A DNA stretch of 64,000 bases from Hypomesus transpacificus (lineage: Eukaryota; Chordata; Actinopteri; Osmeriformes; Osmeridae), in the NCBI RefSeq assembly GCF_021917145.1, contig NC_061070.1:8294743-8358742 (forward strand), read 5' to 3'. Of the stretch, positions 26,613 to 36,439 are shown piece after piece (position 1 is the first letter of the stretch; each line of letters opens with the position of its first letter). The notes beneath the pieces are model-generated. The model did no database searches. It saw only the letters and a list, made by a program, of their open reading frames with translations, and was not told where the DNA came from. A program made the translations under genes and the position numbers.

Positions 26613-26726
26613 ACCTGTCATTATATATATATATATCTATGGTTTTAGCTACAAGATAGATAACACACTTACCTTCTGTTTAGGCCTCCGTTCTTTTAGT
26701 CTTTCCTGTTTTGGGATTTCATCCAT
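20810..26726 (-). pseudogene. Unrecognised nine-exon gene, disrupted by two TAG codons and two frameshifts
   Basis: Exons (minus): 26673-26726 (MDEIPKQERL start), 26187-26279, 26004-26052, 25800-25890, 25637-25673, 23145-25465, 21441-22715, 21087-21159 and 20810-20943. Every border is GT-AG and phases agree, except inside the two long exons. The 2321-nt exon has in-frame TAG at 24686-24688 and 23656-23658, plus a frameshift at about 24100-24150. The 1275-nt exon shifts frame at about 21600-21830. Without these lesions the product would be near 1,370 residues. It is Ser-rich, with helical segments (LSAIVEELCDSAMDKVMDEL), an acidic run (seven Glu), SPSPKSPSPRGSSPR repeats, a KKKKQK cluster and a C-terminus KGFFRRISGALAKVFCCSC that could be acylated. 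I do not recognise the family. Both stops replace a plausible CAG by C-to-T change, which fits recent inactivation; assembly error or polymorphism is the alternative. Confidence 0.72.
26577..26636. repeat. (AT)n microsatellite, two runs
   Basis: AT dinucleotide runs at about 26577-26609 and 26621-26636 lie in the first intron of the unrecognised gene. Confidence 0.9.
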
Positions 26727-26811
26727 GTTTTACACTCAGTAAGGATGACAAACTCTTTCAAACGACTCCTTTGCCTTGTGATGAACATTCCTTTCATCAC
26801 TGACAGATTTG

Positions 26812-27593
26812 GGCTGTGTTCGAAATGTCTTAAAATGCGTCCTTCCTTCCTTCCTTCCTTCCTTTTAAGACAGCGAGGTCTGTTCGAAATGTCTTAAATC
26901 TTCTCTTCCTGTCTAATAAGATACCTTGAAATACGTCACATAACGGTCATTTTTTAAGAGAGCATCTGAGCTGCCTTGCTGTCTTAATCGCAGCACGTAT
27001 TACCCATAACTCTGTGCGCGGGGTTACCGTGAGCAACAAGTTAAACAGAATCCTTTGACCGCCATTGCTCTAAGTTTTTACAATTCATATTTCAGCTAAA
27101 CGGTACTTGTAAATCAGCATCTGAATAAAAATGTATCGAGAAATGGGCAGTGTAGTTACTGAAAATGTACTTATTTTATTGATAACACTCCTAATTTGTA
27201 AATTTGCTCCGACTTTTCGATAACGTACAGTACCTAGCATCGCAGTGCAGTGCAGACACTAGCTAGTTGCTGCGTTTTATCATTATCCTATCAAATGAGT
27301 GAAATACAAACACAAATGTTATGAGCTATTGAGCCTATATCTAACACAAGTTTAAATACAGCTTAACTTGACTTAGTGTGACAATAAACTCAATGCAATT
27401 GACTGCCGTCTGACAAAGTGCGCTAGTGCGAGCACACAAGTACACGCAGCGCGATGACGTACATCCTGTCTTAATAGGCTGTTCGAAACAACGGTTTTTA
27501 AGATACCTTACCCCGAAGAGAGCTGTCTCGTTAGACACCTGTCTAGTAAAACATCAAGGATTAAGACAGCTGTCTAAGTTTTCGAACACAGCC
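26812..27593. mobile_element. Inverted-repeat element of 0.78 kb just upstream of the unrecognised gene
   Basis: GGCTGTGTTCGAAA at the left end is mirrored by TTCGAACACAGCC at the right end. A GTTCGAAATGTCTTAA block occurs twice near the left end and inverted forms occur near the right. A (TTCC)n run sits at 26841-26862. No protein or certain target duplication was found. Its left end is about 85 bp upstream of the ATG at 26726, so it occupies the promoter position of that gene. Confidence 0.65.
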
Positions 27594-27936
27594 TCGATTT
27601 TGCAATTCGTTTTTATATAATTTGGTAAAGTGCGTCACAATCCCTTTATGCCCTGTGACGTCATCGTGTCTAAATAGTGCGGCATCTTTTCCAAAACAAT
27701 GGCCCGCCGTTTTAGACAAAAGGGTACGGATTGGGATGTTTTTAAATAACTACTCGCGGTTTTTTTTTCGCACTTTACTCCAATTGGTAGGGACATTTTT
27801 GACAGTGTGAATTGTACAGCGATTCTACGTACTGCACCCAGTGCTATCCAAATACTACTTTCATGTAATGAACCACACAGTGAGGAATCAGCTTTGCTGT
27901 AAAAATAAAAAATAAAGACAAAATCTGTATTGACAC

Positions 27937-28793
27937 CATACCTGTCAACATTGGAGTACCAAAATCCAGGAGAATCTTTTTTGGGGGGGGAGGGGGAATT
28001 GTCGATGCGGCTTGACATTACATTCCTCCGTCCATGTAGCCTACTGTCAGGGACGGACTGGGAGTAAAAATAGGCCCTGGACTTTGATCCAGACCGGCCC
28101 AACAGAACCGGTCCCGTATACGCCACCACAGCGAGCTCCCTGCTAATGCATGCAACTCCTGTGCCTGATGTGATGCTAGTTATAGGGACTTCCACGCTTA
28201 ATGCAAGCGCGCATAGCGCGCGAGCGAATCTTTTGTGGCTGATTTGAGCGAAAAAGTTTTTGAGGCTTTATGTAAAACAAACAAACAGCCACCTTTTCAA
28301 TTGGTAAAACATTGTACTGTGAAGGTAATTACGTTTACGTTTCTTGGCCTGGTTTTCCATCTTTATATTGTCTCTACTAGCTAGCTTTCGATCTGTCATG
28401 TCATCTGTCAGACTTGCCATTTCTACAAGTGATTCTGTTTCAAAAATCAACCGTGTATTTTTCTCCGCCTACCTGCGGAGATATCAACAGTGCAACTGGG
28501 TTGTTGGTTGCGGCAGAGAATGTAGTTAATATTGACGGGCTCTGGTTGCGGTCACAAATATGGGTTGAAAATTGTATGATAGCCTTTGAAGTATGTGAGT
28601 ACGATGCGTTTCATACAAGATCTGGCAACTGGACAACATTGAAATAATATATTGATGTGAATATTTATATAACGAGGTTTGGCCATACAAATTACGGGAG
28701 TTTCACGGGAGAAATGACAAAACGGGAGGGGGGCGGGAGATGGGTGTGAAATACGGGAGACTCCCGGGGAAAACGGGAGTGTTGACAGGTATG
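27937..28793. mobile_element. 857-bp hAT-like element with CATACCTGTCAACA ends
   Basis: CATACCTGTCAACA at 27937-27950 and TGTTGACAGGTATG at 28780-28793 are exact 14-bp inverted repeats. On the minus strand an internal segment (28268-28450) reads ASLTDDMTDRKLASR and then ENQAKKRKRN, which resembles the start of the fragment at 5368-5960. It is therefore probably a deletion derivative of a ZMYM1/DUF4371-type hAT. The flanking 8-mers ATTGACAC and ATTGCAAG agree at five positions only, so a target duplication is not established. Confidence 0.75.
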
Positions 28794-28948
28794 ATTGCAA
28801 GTGTCCTGCACTATATTTTTCCCCATATACCTTTTTGAGTATCAAAGCATTTGTTTAATTTAAAGTTAATAAGTTATGGATCTGTTAATTTAATAAGTTA
28901 ACAAATATGGTTCACATCTCACAAGTTCCTCCAAAAGCCAATTTTTTG

Positions 28949-29505
28949 TAGCCTGGTCCTAACCAGACCCTCGTACATTTCATTTGTACAGAGGGTCTGG
29001 GATCGCTCCATTGACAAACGTTAACTTCCTTGAAGGCGGGTCCTCTGTTGAAGTTTAAAACTATTGGATCTGCCCAGAGCCACTCTGATTTGACATAACC
29101 AATCGCAAGCGTTCGCCTTAGCCAACTCCTTCACCACTACTGTAACGGAGCTAGCTGCCGTAGCTGGAAAATCAAACTTTTCCCGAACCCCGTGGGGAGG
29201 AGGGCCACAACATCATGACCACCAACAAAACTCAGCAAGGAATGTTCTTACTCCGGCTTTAACCTATGGATATTCGGCAGCGTTGCCACAACTGCAGAAT
29301 AGCTTTGCTCGCATCTTTGTTACTGAACTGCTCAAACTAGTGCACAACATTAACGTCATCGTTCTCAGCCACTCCCTCTGTTCGCTGATTGGACCTACAA
29401 AAAAAGGTGTATCTGAAAACCGACTTCAAAGTCAAGCTCCCAGACCTAGTACAGAAGCAAAATCCAAATTGAGCAGAAGTACGTAGGACGGGCAGAGCCA
29501 GGCTA
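28949..29505 (+). mobile_element. TAGCCTGG interspersed element, copy 3 (557 bp, full length)
   Basis: Reference copy of the family also found at 13991-14404 and 18467-19025. It begins TAGCCTGGTCCTAACC and ends GGCAGAGCCAGGCTA. Flanks are CAATTTTTTG and CATTTTTTTG, a near-perfect 10-bp direct repeat consistent with a 9-10-bp target duplication. It is non-coding. Confidence 0.8.
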
Positions 29506-30793
29506 CATTTTTTTGTGGTCTCACTGTCAAACTTTGTTAGACTTGTGATATAGAGATACATTTGACTGAGTACATTTGTTCACACTGATTTCAATAGCAG
29601 ATATATTTTACTAATTTCCATGTATCAATATAAATTAATATTTTTATGAAAACGTGTTTTAAGTTGTGATTTACCACCACTGGCATGTCATCGTGACCCC
29701 GAGGGGTGTGGCCCCCGCTGCGGCAGGCTTCCCTTATTTTTTTTGTATTGAAGGATGCACCCTTAGGTTAGACCGTTGAACAGTTTTCTCTCCAGTTATA
29801 ACCACAAATTAAACGGCGGGGGGGAGGTGAAACCCCCTCCCTTTTTTTTGTGCAGTTTGGGCATGTCTGTATTGATCGCGAAGACTCGTCGCTCACATGA
29901 TTTCGCGCTCAACTGATTTGCCCTCAAATTCAGCACAGTCTGACGGTGATTTTGTCAAAGAAGCAAATAACATTAGTAGTGAGGATGGAGAATTTCCCGT
30001 CAATCTAGCGACTGTATTGCTAACCCTGAGCCAGGGCGATGGAGGTAGGGATGAAGTGGAGGCGGTTAGCTCTACCAGAGAATGTTTAATATGGGCTAAT
30101 ATCCTTTAGACAGGCTCTGATGTAGGTTATGGTAAAAAGAAGAAGAGGAAATGATCATAACAAGATGGACGAGAATCGGAGTGTAAGAAGCTAGCTAATT
30201 TGAATCACGTGTGGTTGAAGTATAAAACAATTCTGGTGTCTTGAATTGAACAATAAAGTTACCGTTAGCTAGCTAACGGTTGAGAAAATCCAGTTTTCCT
30301 TATTTCTTGCCTCTCGCAAACCATTCAAATAGCCTTTCTTGTTGCGATCTAGTGATACGTATATTTTGTCATCCAATTCGCTAGGTGGCGCTGTCAGATA
30401 AAACGAGGGTCCTAGAACTGCGGTTCTGAAACTACAGCTCTCCGGCTCTGCAGGTACATACTATTGGAATTTCTTGGTCCTCATGAGTTTTTATTTCTTG
30501 GGTGTTTGGTGTTGGTAAGTGTTAGGTTTAGAATCACAGGAGTTAGATATAGATTTAGTGTTAGGAGCTAGGGTTTGGAGCTAGGGTAAGGTTTATAGTT
30601 CAGGTTACGTTTTGGGGTACAGGTTTTGGGTAAGGGATAAGGAAAACCGAAATTTGAATGGGACGGAATTGTGAGGCCCCATAAGACTAGCAATATAACC
30701 TTGTGAGTGTGTTTATTTCAGAATGAAGAACATAGAAACATATAATGTGCTGCTTTTATTGGTGTTTCACTCTCCAGGAGAATACTGTAAACT
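29506..30793. other. No gene supported; decayed repeats
   Basis: Contains a GT-rich TTAGGGTTTGG-type stretch at about 30500-30610 and a short open frame (29897-30109) without recognisable motifs. I cannot support a gene on either strand. Confidence 0.35.
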
Positions 30794-30986
30794 AGCATTT
30801 CTAAACCCTGCCCTGCATGTTTTTGACTTTTCCCTGCTCCCATACACCTGATTCAAATGAATGGGTCGTTATGAAGCTCAGCAGAAGACTGATAAAGACC
30901 CATTAATTTGAATTAAGTGTGTTGGATAAAGGAAAAATCTAAGCTGCAGGGCATTGGGTCCCAGAGGACTATGGTTGAGAAATGCT
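30794..30986. mobile_element. 193-bp MITE-like element with AGCATTTCT ends
   Basis: AGCATTTCT at 30794-30802 and AGAAATGCT at 30978-30986 are inverted repeats, and CCCTGCCCTGCA near the left end is mirrored by GCTGCAGGGC near the right. The sequence type (GGGTCCCAGAGGACTATGGTTGAGAAATGC) is common in fish genomes in my recollection. No protein is encoded. Confidence 0.6.
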
Positions 30987-30989
30987 GCT

Positions 30990-31984
30990 CTAAACCTCAA
31001 TTTTGGGCACCAGCCCTGTAGCCTACCATGTAGCAAGTTCAAAATGCGCATTATTTATTTTTGTTAGCTGGCTTCACCAAACCTAACAACTGAAATCCCG
31101 CATAAATCAACTTGTTAAATCACCCCAGGTTTTCCCAATCAAGCGATGAATGCGTTAACATAAAATGGACTGTGTTTGCTCCATATGAAAAATCGCAAAC
31201 AAGTCATCCAGAGCCCCAAATTTTACACAAGATTAGCAATATGGGCTGCGTGTTGATCTGTTATCTCGAACATAACGGTTAGGTGGGCAGGCAGCATTAG
31301 TTACCATGGCAATCTAGCCTGGGAAAAAGTGAACCACCGTCGTGACATGTAAAAGGGTTAAACCCGTACATCGCCAAACCTGGATGGAAGTTGGCATCAT
31401 CCTCACCAAATACAATAACGGTCCTTGTAGGACTCCAAAGTGGTACTACTTCAAACAATTTTAGCATTCTCACATATTGATCACCATTACACACCACCAA
31501 ATGGCACCCTACACCCACTAACTACGTGTGTGTGACGCCTCGGCTTTCATGTTTGCAGTGGAATCTCTGCCCGCATGATTGGTCCGAAGTAACATACAAC
31601 TTGCAACACTGCAGCAGAGGGTGTGAGTTGTGGCATTACATAGGGGGCTATATACATATCTAATGATACAGCTTTACAACAGAGTCTTTCCATAGGCCTA
31701 TAGTAAATTTGTTTGGACCGGTGATGAATTTGTAAAGCATGATCCAAAATCCCTGTGAAAAGAGTATTTTACTCCGCTACTCCCTATTTCATTAACTGCC
31801 AATTGGAATCACCTGCAGAAGCCTGTGCACGCGCGCAGTGACATGATCTTGCTGATGTGCTTCCATGTAAATGCAAAAGATGAAACCTTGGGTATTGTTT
31901 ATCCTAGGAAAATTGTCACCACCCTTGCTGCCACCCAGACTAGACTGCTATGTTTGTTGTTTGAAGGAAAGGGCTGCTATGTGA
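30990..31984. other. No recognised feature
   Basis: Several short open frames, the longest 73 codons on the minus strand at 31297-31518, show no motif I can assign. Confidence 0.3.
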
Positions 31985-32063
31985 ATCGAATCAGCCGGGA
32001 ATCGAACCAACCACCTCCTGATTAATAACCCGACTCCCTGACCGCTGAGCCATCTGACTCCCC
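31985..32063 (-). mobile_element. tRNA-like head of a SINE
   Basis: On the minus strand it reads GGAGTCAGATGGCTCAGCGG (A-box-like), then TTATTAATCAGGAGG, then GGTTCGATTCC (B box). Box spacing fits an internal RNA polymerase III promoter. There is no cloverleaf-compatible 3' half, so it is a SINE head and not a tRNA gene. Related copies lie at 13180-13370 and 42105-42240. Confidence 0.7.
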
Positions 32064-32202
32064 CCTTAAAACAGGGTCTGGCTCTACTTGCTGGAGGGCT
32101 GCCAGCAACTTCAGTCCCCCTGGACTTGCCGTTTCGTTTGATGACAGTCTGGTGTCCGAACCCCCTCCCCCCATGCATCTCTGCATCTACTGTTAGTAAT
32201 AC

Positions 32203-33137
32203 CAGAGCCCGTCTACGGAGAGCTTGTCCACTCTCCCATTGTATCAAATTTGGTTGCAGTTCCACTAGAGTTCCACTGGGGGGGATTGCGGGCGAGTGCA
32301 AAATGAATGGGAGTATGGAGCTAGACGGCTACATTTGTCTCTTTCGCCTGATTGTCGTTGAGAAATCTCAGATTTGATTGTAGTTTTTGCAAATTCAACA
32401 TGGATTATAGGTCGTAAGTTGAATGAACAAGTACTTATGTATTTTTGATTTCTTACAGGCAGGGGCGGTTTTAGGCAGGTATTGTGATTGTGTTCGTGCC
32501 ATTCGTTCGGGGGGGGGGGGGGGGTGTGTAAGGGAAAAACTTGCCCGGGTCGCCAAATGTGCTAGGACCGCCACTGCTTACAGGGTGAGTCGTTGCCAAC
32601 AACACACTAGAATTATTCTTATGAATGCTGATTGGTTAGTGAAGGACTGGCTACGACCACAGATCCCGCTTGATGGCATCCGAAGCGGAACCAGAATGTC
32701 AGAGCATTAGCAACATTAGCAACAACATTAGCGAACCAAAACTCTTTCTAGCATGTGTATTGACAGGGAGAGCCTAACCTGTCAGCTGTGTTGTCGATGC
32801 CTCGAGAGAAAAAAGGAACTGCCAGAGATTGCCATAAAGCAGTTTCTCTGGCCGTACGATGTGTATGACGTCATTTTAAAAGGCTCTCTATAACAAAAAG
32901 GCGACACCCAGCAGTGTGTATTTTTTTGCCTCCCTATTCAAATTCAACATTCAAATGACCAAACAAAAAGAATAACAATGAGAAAAGTGGATTTTGAGGG
33001 GTAGAGCTCCATAGACCTCCATTCATTCTGCACTCGCCCGTTAGCGCCCTCATATGGAACTAGAGTGGAACTGCAACCAGTTCAGAACCCAGAAGTTTCC
33101 TGAGAGTGGCAGTTCTCCCCATATTAGACATTCTCTG
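32203..33137. mobile_element. hAT-like non-autonomous element, copy B (935 bp) with 7-bp direct repeats
   Basis: Begins CAGAGCCCGTCTACGG, ends TTAGACATTCTCTG, and is flanked by GTAATAC on both sides (32196-32202 and 33138-33144). It is the inverse of copy A at 8631-9429, from which it differs mainly by the 117-bp insertion at 32460-32576. No transposase is encoded. Confidence 0.8.
32460..32576. mobile_element. 117-bp hAT-type MITE with perfect 8-bp target duplication
   Basis: Ends CAGGGGCGGTTTTAG and CTAGGACCGCCACTG are inverted repeats. CTTACAGG flanks it exactly on both sides (32452-32459 and 32577-32584). Copy A carries the uninterrupted site (reverse complement of CATCCTGTAAGAAATC near 9168-9183). 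An 8-bp duplication and CAGGG-type ends are hallmarks of hAT elements. It contains a G run of 16 or more bases at about 32509. Confidence 0.9.
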
Positions 33138-33329
33138 GTAATACTGAGGCAAACTGCTTCATGTTTTTTTTAGGTACGTAGGTAAGCTGGCTAAGTGCCA
33201 CCCACAAGCATAGATGAGATATATTCATTTATCATGACAATGCTACTTAAGGGTGTTGTGAAGATGTCCTCTTTGCGAGTACTGGAGCACTGACCCCATG
33301 CTTGCAACTCCTTTTTTTGCTTCCCTGTT

Positions 33330-34472
33330 CTCACAGGACCGCATTCTCCTCCTTCTCCGTAGTCCTCATTTTCAAGACAATGAAAGGGCAGAAAGTGACC
33401 CCGATACGAGATCAGGAATATTCTACATGGCATTACCACTGCTTTTGGTCGGGCCTTTGTTCCTTTCAAGGATGTCTGTATAGATGAATCCTTGATGCTG
33501 TGGAAAGGTAGGCTGCGCTTCTGTCAATTCATACTGGCAAAAAAGGCACAGGTTTGGAGTTAAGTTCTTGTGGTGTGTGATGTACGTACTGGCTATGTTC
33601 AGGACATGCTCATAAACACAAGATCCACAATGGACATCCATCATTGTGATGTGTTTGGGATTTCTAGGTCTGTTGTCATGACCTTGCTTGCTCCACACCT
33701 GAGAAAAGGCTGTGTACTATACGTGGACAACTGGTACAGCAGTCCAACCCTCTTTCAGCTTCTTCTGTCTCTTGGAACAGGTGCTTGTGGTACTGTGCGG
33801 GCCAACAGGAAGAGGATGCCAAACTTCACCTGCAAAATCATAAAGGGATAAGTTGAGTTCAAGGAAAACGGTCAGCAGCTTGCAGTCCAAGTAGCATGAC
33901 AAAAGGGAAAGGCATTTCCACTGTCCTTAAATCCGCAATGGCTGTGTCCTGGATTACAATAGGGAGATGGGAGCTGTGGATAAGAGCGACATGTTCAAAA
34001 GTTGCGTGCCGTGTGCAAGAAACACTGACAAGGACATATTTTTTCACCTTGCTGTCCTCAATGGCTTCATTGTCCATCTCCAACTGTCAGGTGAGAGTAT
34101 TCAACAATACATTTTAATTCACTATATTTTTTATCAGACTCCTGCTTTCACAAGTTCATAAAATGAAATAAAACAATGACAACTCTATTAGAATGACACA
34201 TGTCACAGTGTCATTTATTAATTTAGCAGACTCAAGTCTTTTCTTCTTTTTCTCTTCTCTTTCATGCAGGGAAGACAATGCCTTATCAGGAGTACATAAC
34301 GTTCCTGATACGGGAGATTCTTGACGTGCACCACACAGGTCGGCATTCATCAACTGGTGGCCGCCCTGCCTTAGACAATCCTTTCGGTCTGACAGGCAGG
34401 CACTTCCTCTCTGAACGCATGCGTAGTGCATTGTGGGAAGGCAAGCAAAGCAAATCAAGTGAACCAAACTAA
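33330..34472 (+). pseudogene. piggyBac transposase remnant 2 (catalytic region, all three Asp motifs kept)
   Basis: Collinear piggyBac sequence in shifting frames: LLLLRSPHFQDNERAES near 33340, CIDESLMLWKGRLRF near 33475, VCDVRTGYVQDMLI near 33575, YVDNWYSSPTLFQLLLSL near 33720, GAVDKSDM near 33968 and MPYQEYITFLIREIL near 34280. The three catalytic Asp positions (DES, DNWY, DKSD) are all still encoded, but at least three frame changes and stops break the gene. A terminal Cys-rich zinc-binding tail was not found. A polyadenylation-like AATAAA occurs near 34650. It differs clearly from the other two piggyBac remnants in the window. Confidence 0.88.
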
Positions 34473-34479
34473 GCATTTT

Positions 34480-36420
34480 TTGCGAGCAGCGGCCAATCTG
34501 ATTATTTCTTGTAATGTACCAAACTTGTGTCATTGTAAACATTTCGAGCTTTCACAGTTTCAAGATGGAGAAACTTATCATCTGTGTAGCTAGCTGCACA
34601 TCCAGTCCTTTTTGATTTGTCTGTATTTGTAAAGTTGTATTTTATTTAATAAAAATAAAATACAAATTAAGGCATGGCACAGGGTTGCAGACTTGTCTGT
34701 GATGCAGTTTTTTTTTACTTTTCAATTCAGTCCATTCACACATGATGTAGTTCTGTGCTAATTGGCTAGTCGACAATGTATGCTTAGCACACACAAGCCC
34801 TAAAATAGCTAGCGGGTATTAATGTAGCAATATATTTGTAGAGATTACGAGGAATATAATAAAGGTTTTTTCAGGTCGCAAACCTAGGTCTGCCTAAAGA
34901 AAGTGAAGCAGAGTTGGCAAGCTGATCAAAACCCTTTCCAAAAGGAATGTCCTACTCAGACGAAAGGACATCCAGTCACTTAACTATAAGTAGGCTACGC
35001 AGACGCAAACAACTTGTCTGGATTCTCACTAAAAAAGGAGGGCTGAGCAGTACTGGTATGAAAATCGTATGCACTTAAGTCCTGACCTAATGGCACTCAC
35101 TGCAGCAAGAGCAGAAGGAACGGGTTCATTAAACACGTTACCTGTTTAGGTGTGTAGCTACTTACTGTCTGAAAAAGACCTTGTATGTCCAGAGGCCTGT
35201 CCTGCTTTCTCCGCTGCCCTGTCGTGGTTAAACTGATTATTGATGTTGTAAGTTTAAAGATGTGCAGGTTCAGCTGTTCCACCAGTTGTTTTTAGGTGGT
35301 CTGGAATTATGTGTTAAGGTAACTTTGGATGTTCCACCATTGGGGTTGTTCTTGTGCTCCTTATCCACAGTGGCCCACTGGACATAACTTCATTGTTGTC
35401 ATTGTATTGGCCGGAGACAGAACAAATGAGGTATTTGCACACACTATTTTCTTCTGGGTGACGATTTGCCCCTTCCCAGTGGTAATTCAACAGACATCTT
35501 CCTTGGTGTAAAAATCTCACACTGTTTATGAAGCCAACCCTATTGTTTCTCTTCCTTGGTAGTGTGGAGGAATGAAATCTATGCTGCTAATCTATGCTGC
35601 TATTTCATATGTTCTATGTCTCTGTTACAATAAAAAGACAATCAATACTTCAGATATACCAACATGTGCAATGTTGTGATGATTAAATGTAATTAAGCAA
35701 TGATTAAATGTCCACATTTAATCAATGCTTCAGATAAAATAAGTAATAATTATGAATATGCACCAGGACGTGACTGTATCTTTTAGTGAAAAGAGGAATG
35801 CAACAAGTCAGTGTACTGGCAGGGAGGGGCGCACTGGTTCATATGATTTGCTGCAGAGTATGTGGAAGTCAAAGCCGGTGTATGGTACCGTAGAGGGGAG
35901 GCGAGATGACCACATCATGGGACAAGAAGAGGGTACAAAGGGCCTCACAACTCTGGAGAGTCAACACCAGGTGATTAAAGATACATTCGGTCTCACTACT
36001 CTGTGGGTATAGAGGGGGAGACAGAACCGGTTTTAGGCGGTGGAGGAAGTATCCTTTTGCCCCTGGCACATCATCAGACCTTTTAGGTCTGCCCCCTGAG
36101 ACATCACCAGACCTTTGGACTGCCCACCTAACTGCCCAAAGACTTCCTTTAAAATCTAATAGGATGAGGACATCCTCGCCCCATCGTCTGCTGATCAATC
36201 ACCTGACAAACACCTCCCTCTCAGGAGGGGTACAAGACCTGTGTGCCCTGCACAGGTCCGGCAGAACTCTCTGACTTCTGTCAAGACTATTCTCACAAAG
36301 GCCTTTGTCTTCTCCACCCTACGAAGTGAGACTGGTAACATCGATCGAGATTGAGACACCATGGTGTATTGTTCTCATTGTTTGATTTGCATCATTTCAT
36401 ATCTTATTAAACTGCAAATA
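34480..36420. other. No gene supported; possible LTR-like stretch near 36050-36420
   Basis: The segment around 36200-36420 contains GGAGGGGTACAAGACCTGTG and a TTATTAAACTGCAAATAA end that recall retroviral-type LTRs. No paired LTR, primer-binding site or gag-pol frame was found, so this is only a suggestion. Confidence 0.25.
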
Positions 36421-36439
36421 ACTTGGTCTGGCATTTAAG

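Noticed and set aside
31985-32063. A tRNA gene on the minus strand (A and B boxes present)
   Set aside because: No acceptor-stem pairing or 3' half could be drawn, and related sequence appears in SINE copies in the window.
36050-36420. Solo LTR
   Set aside because: Some LTR-like words, but no TG...CA borders with a target duplication and no second copy could be established.
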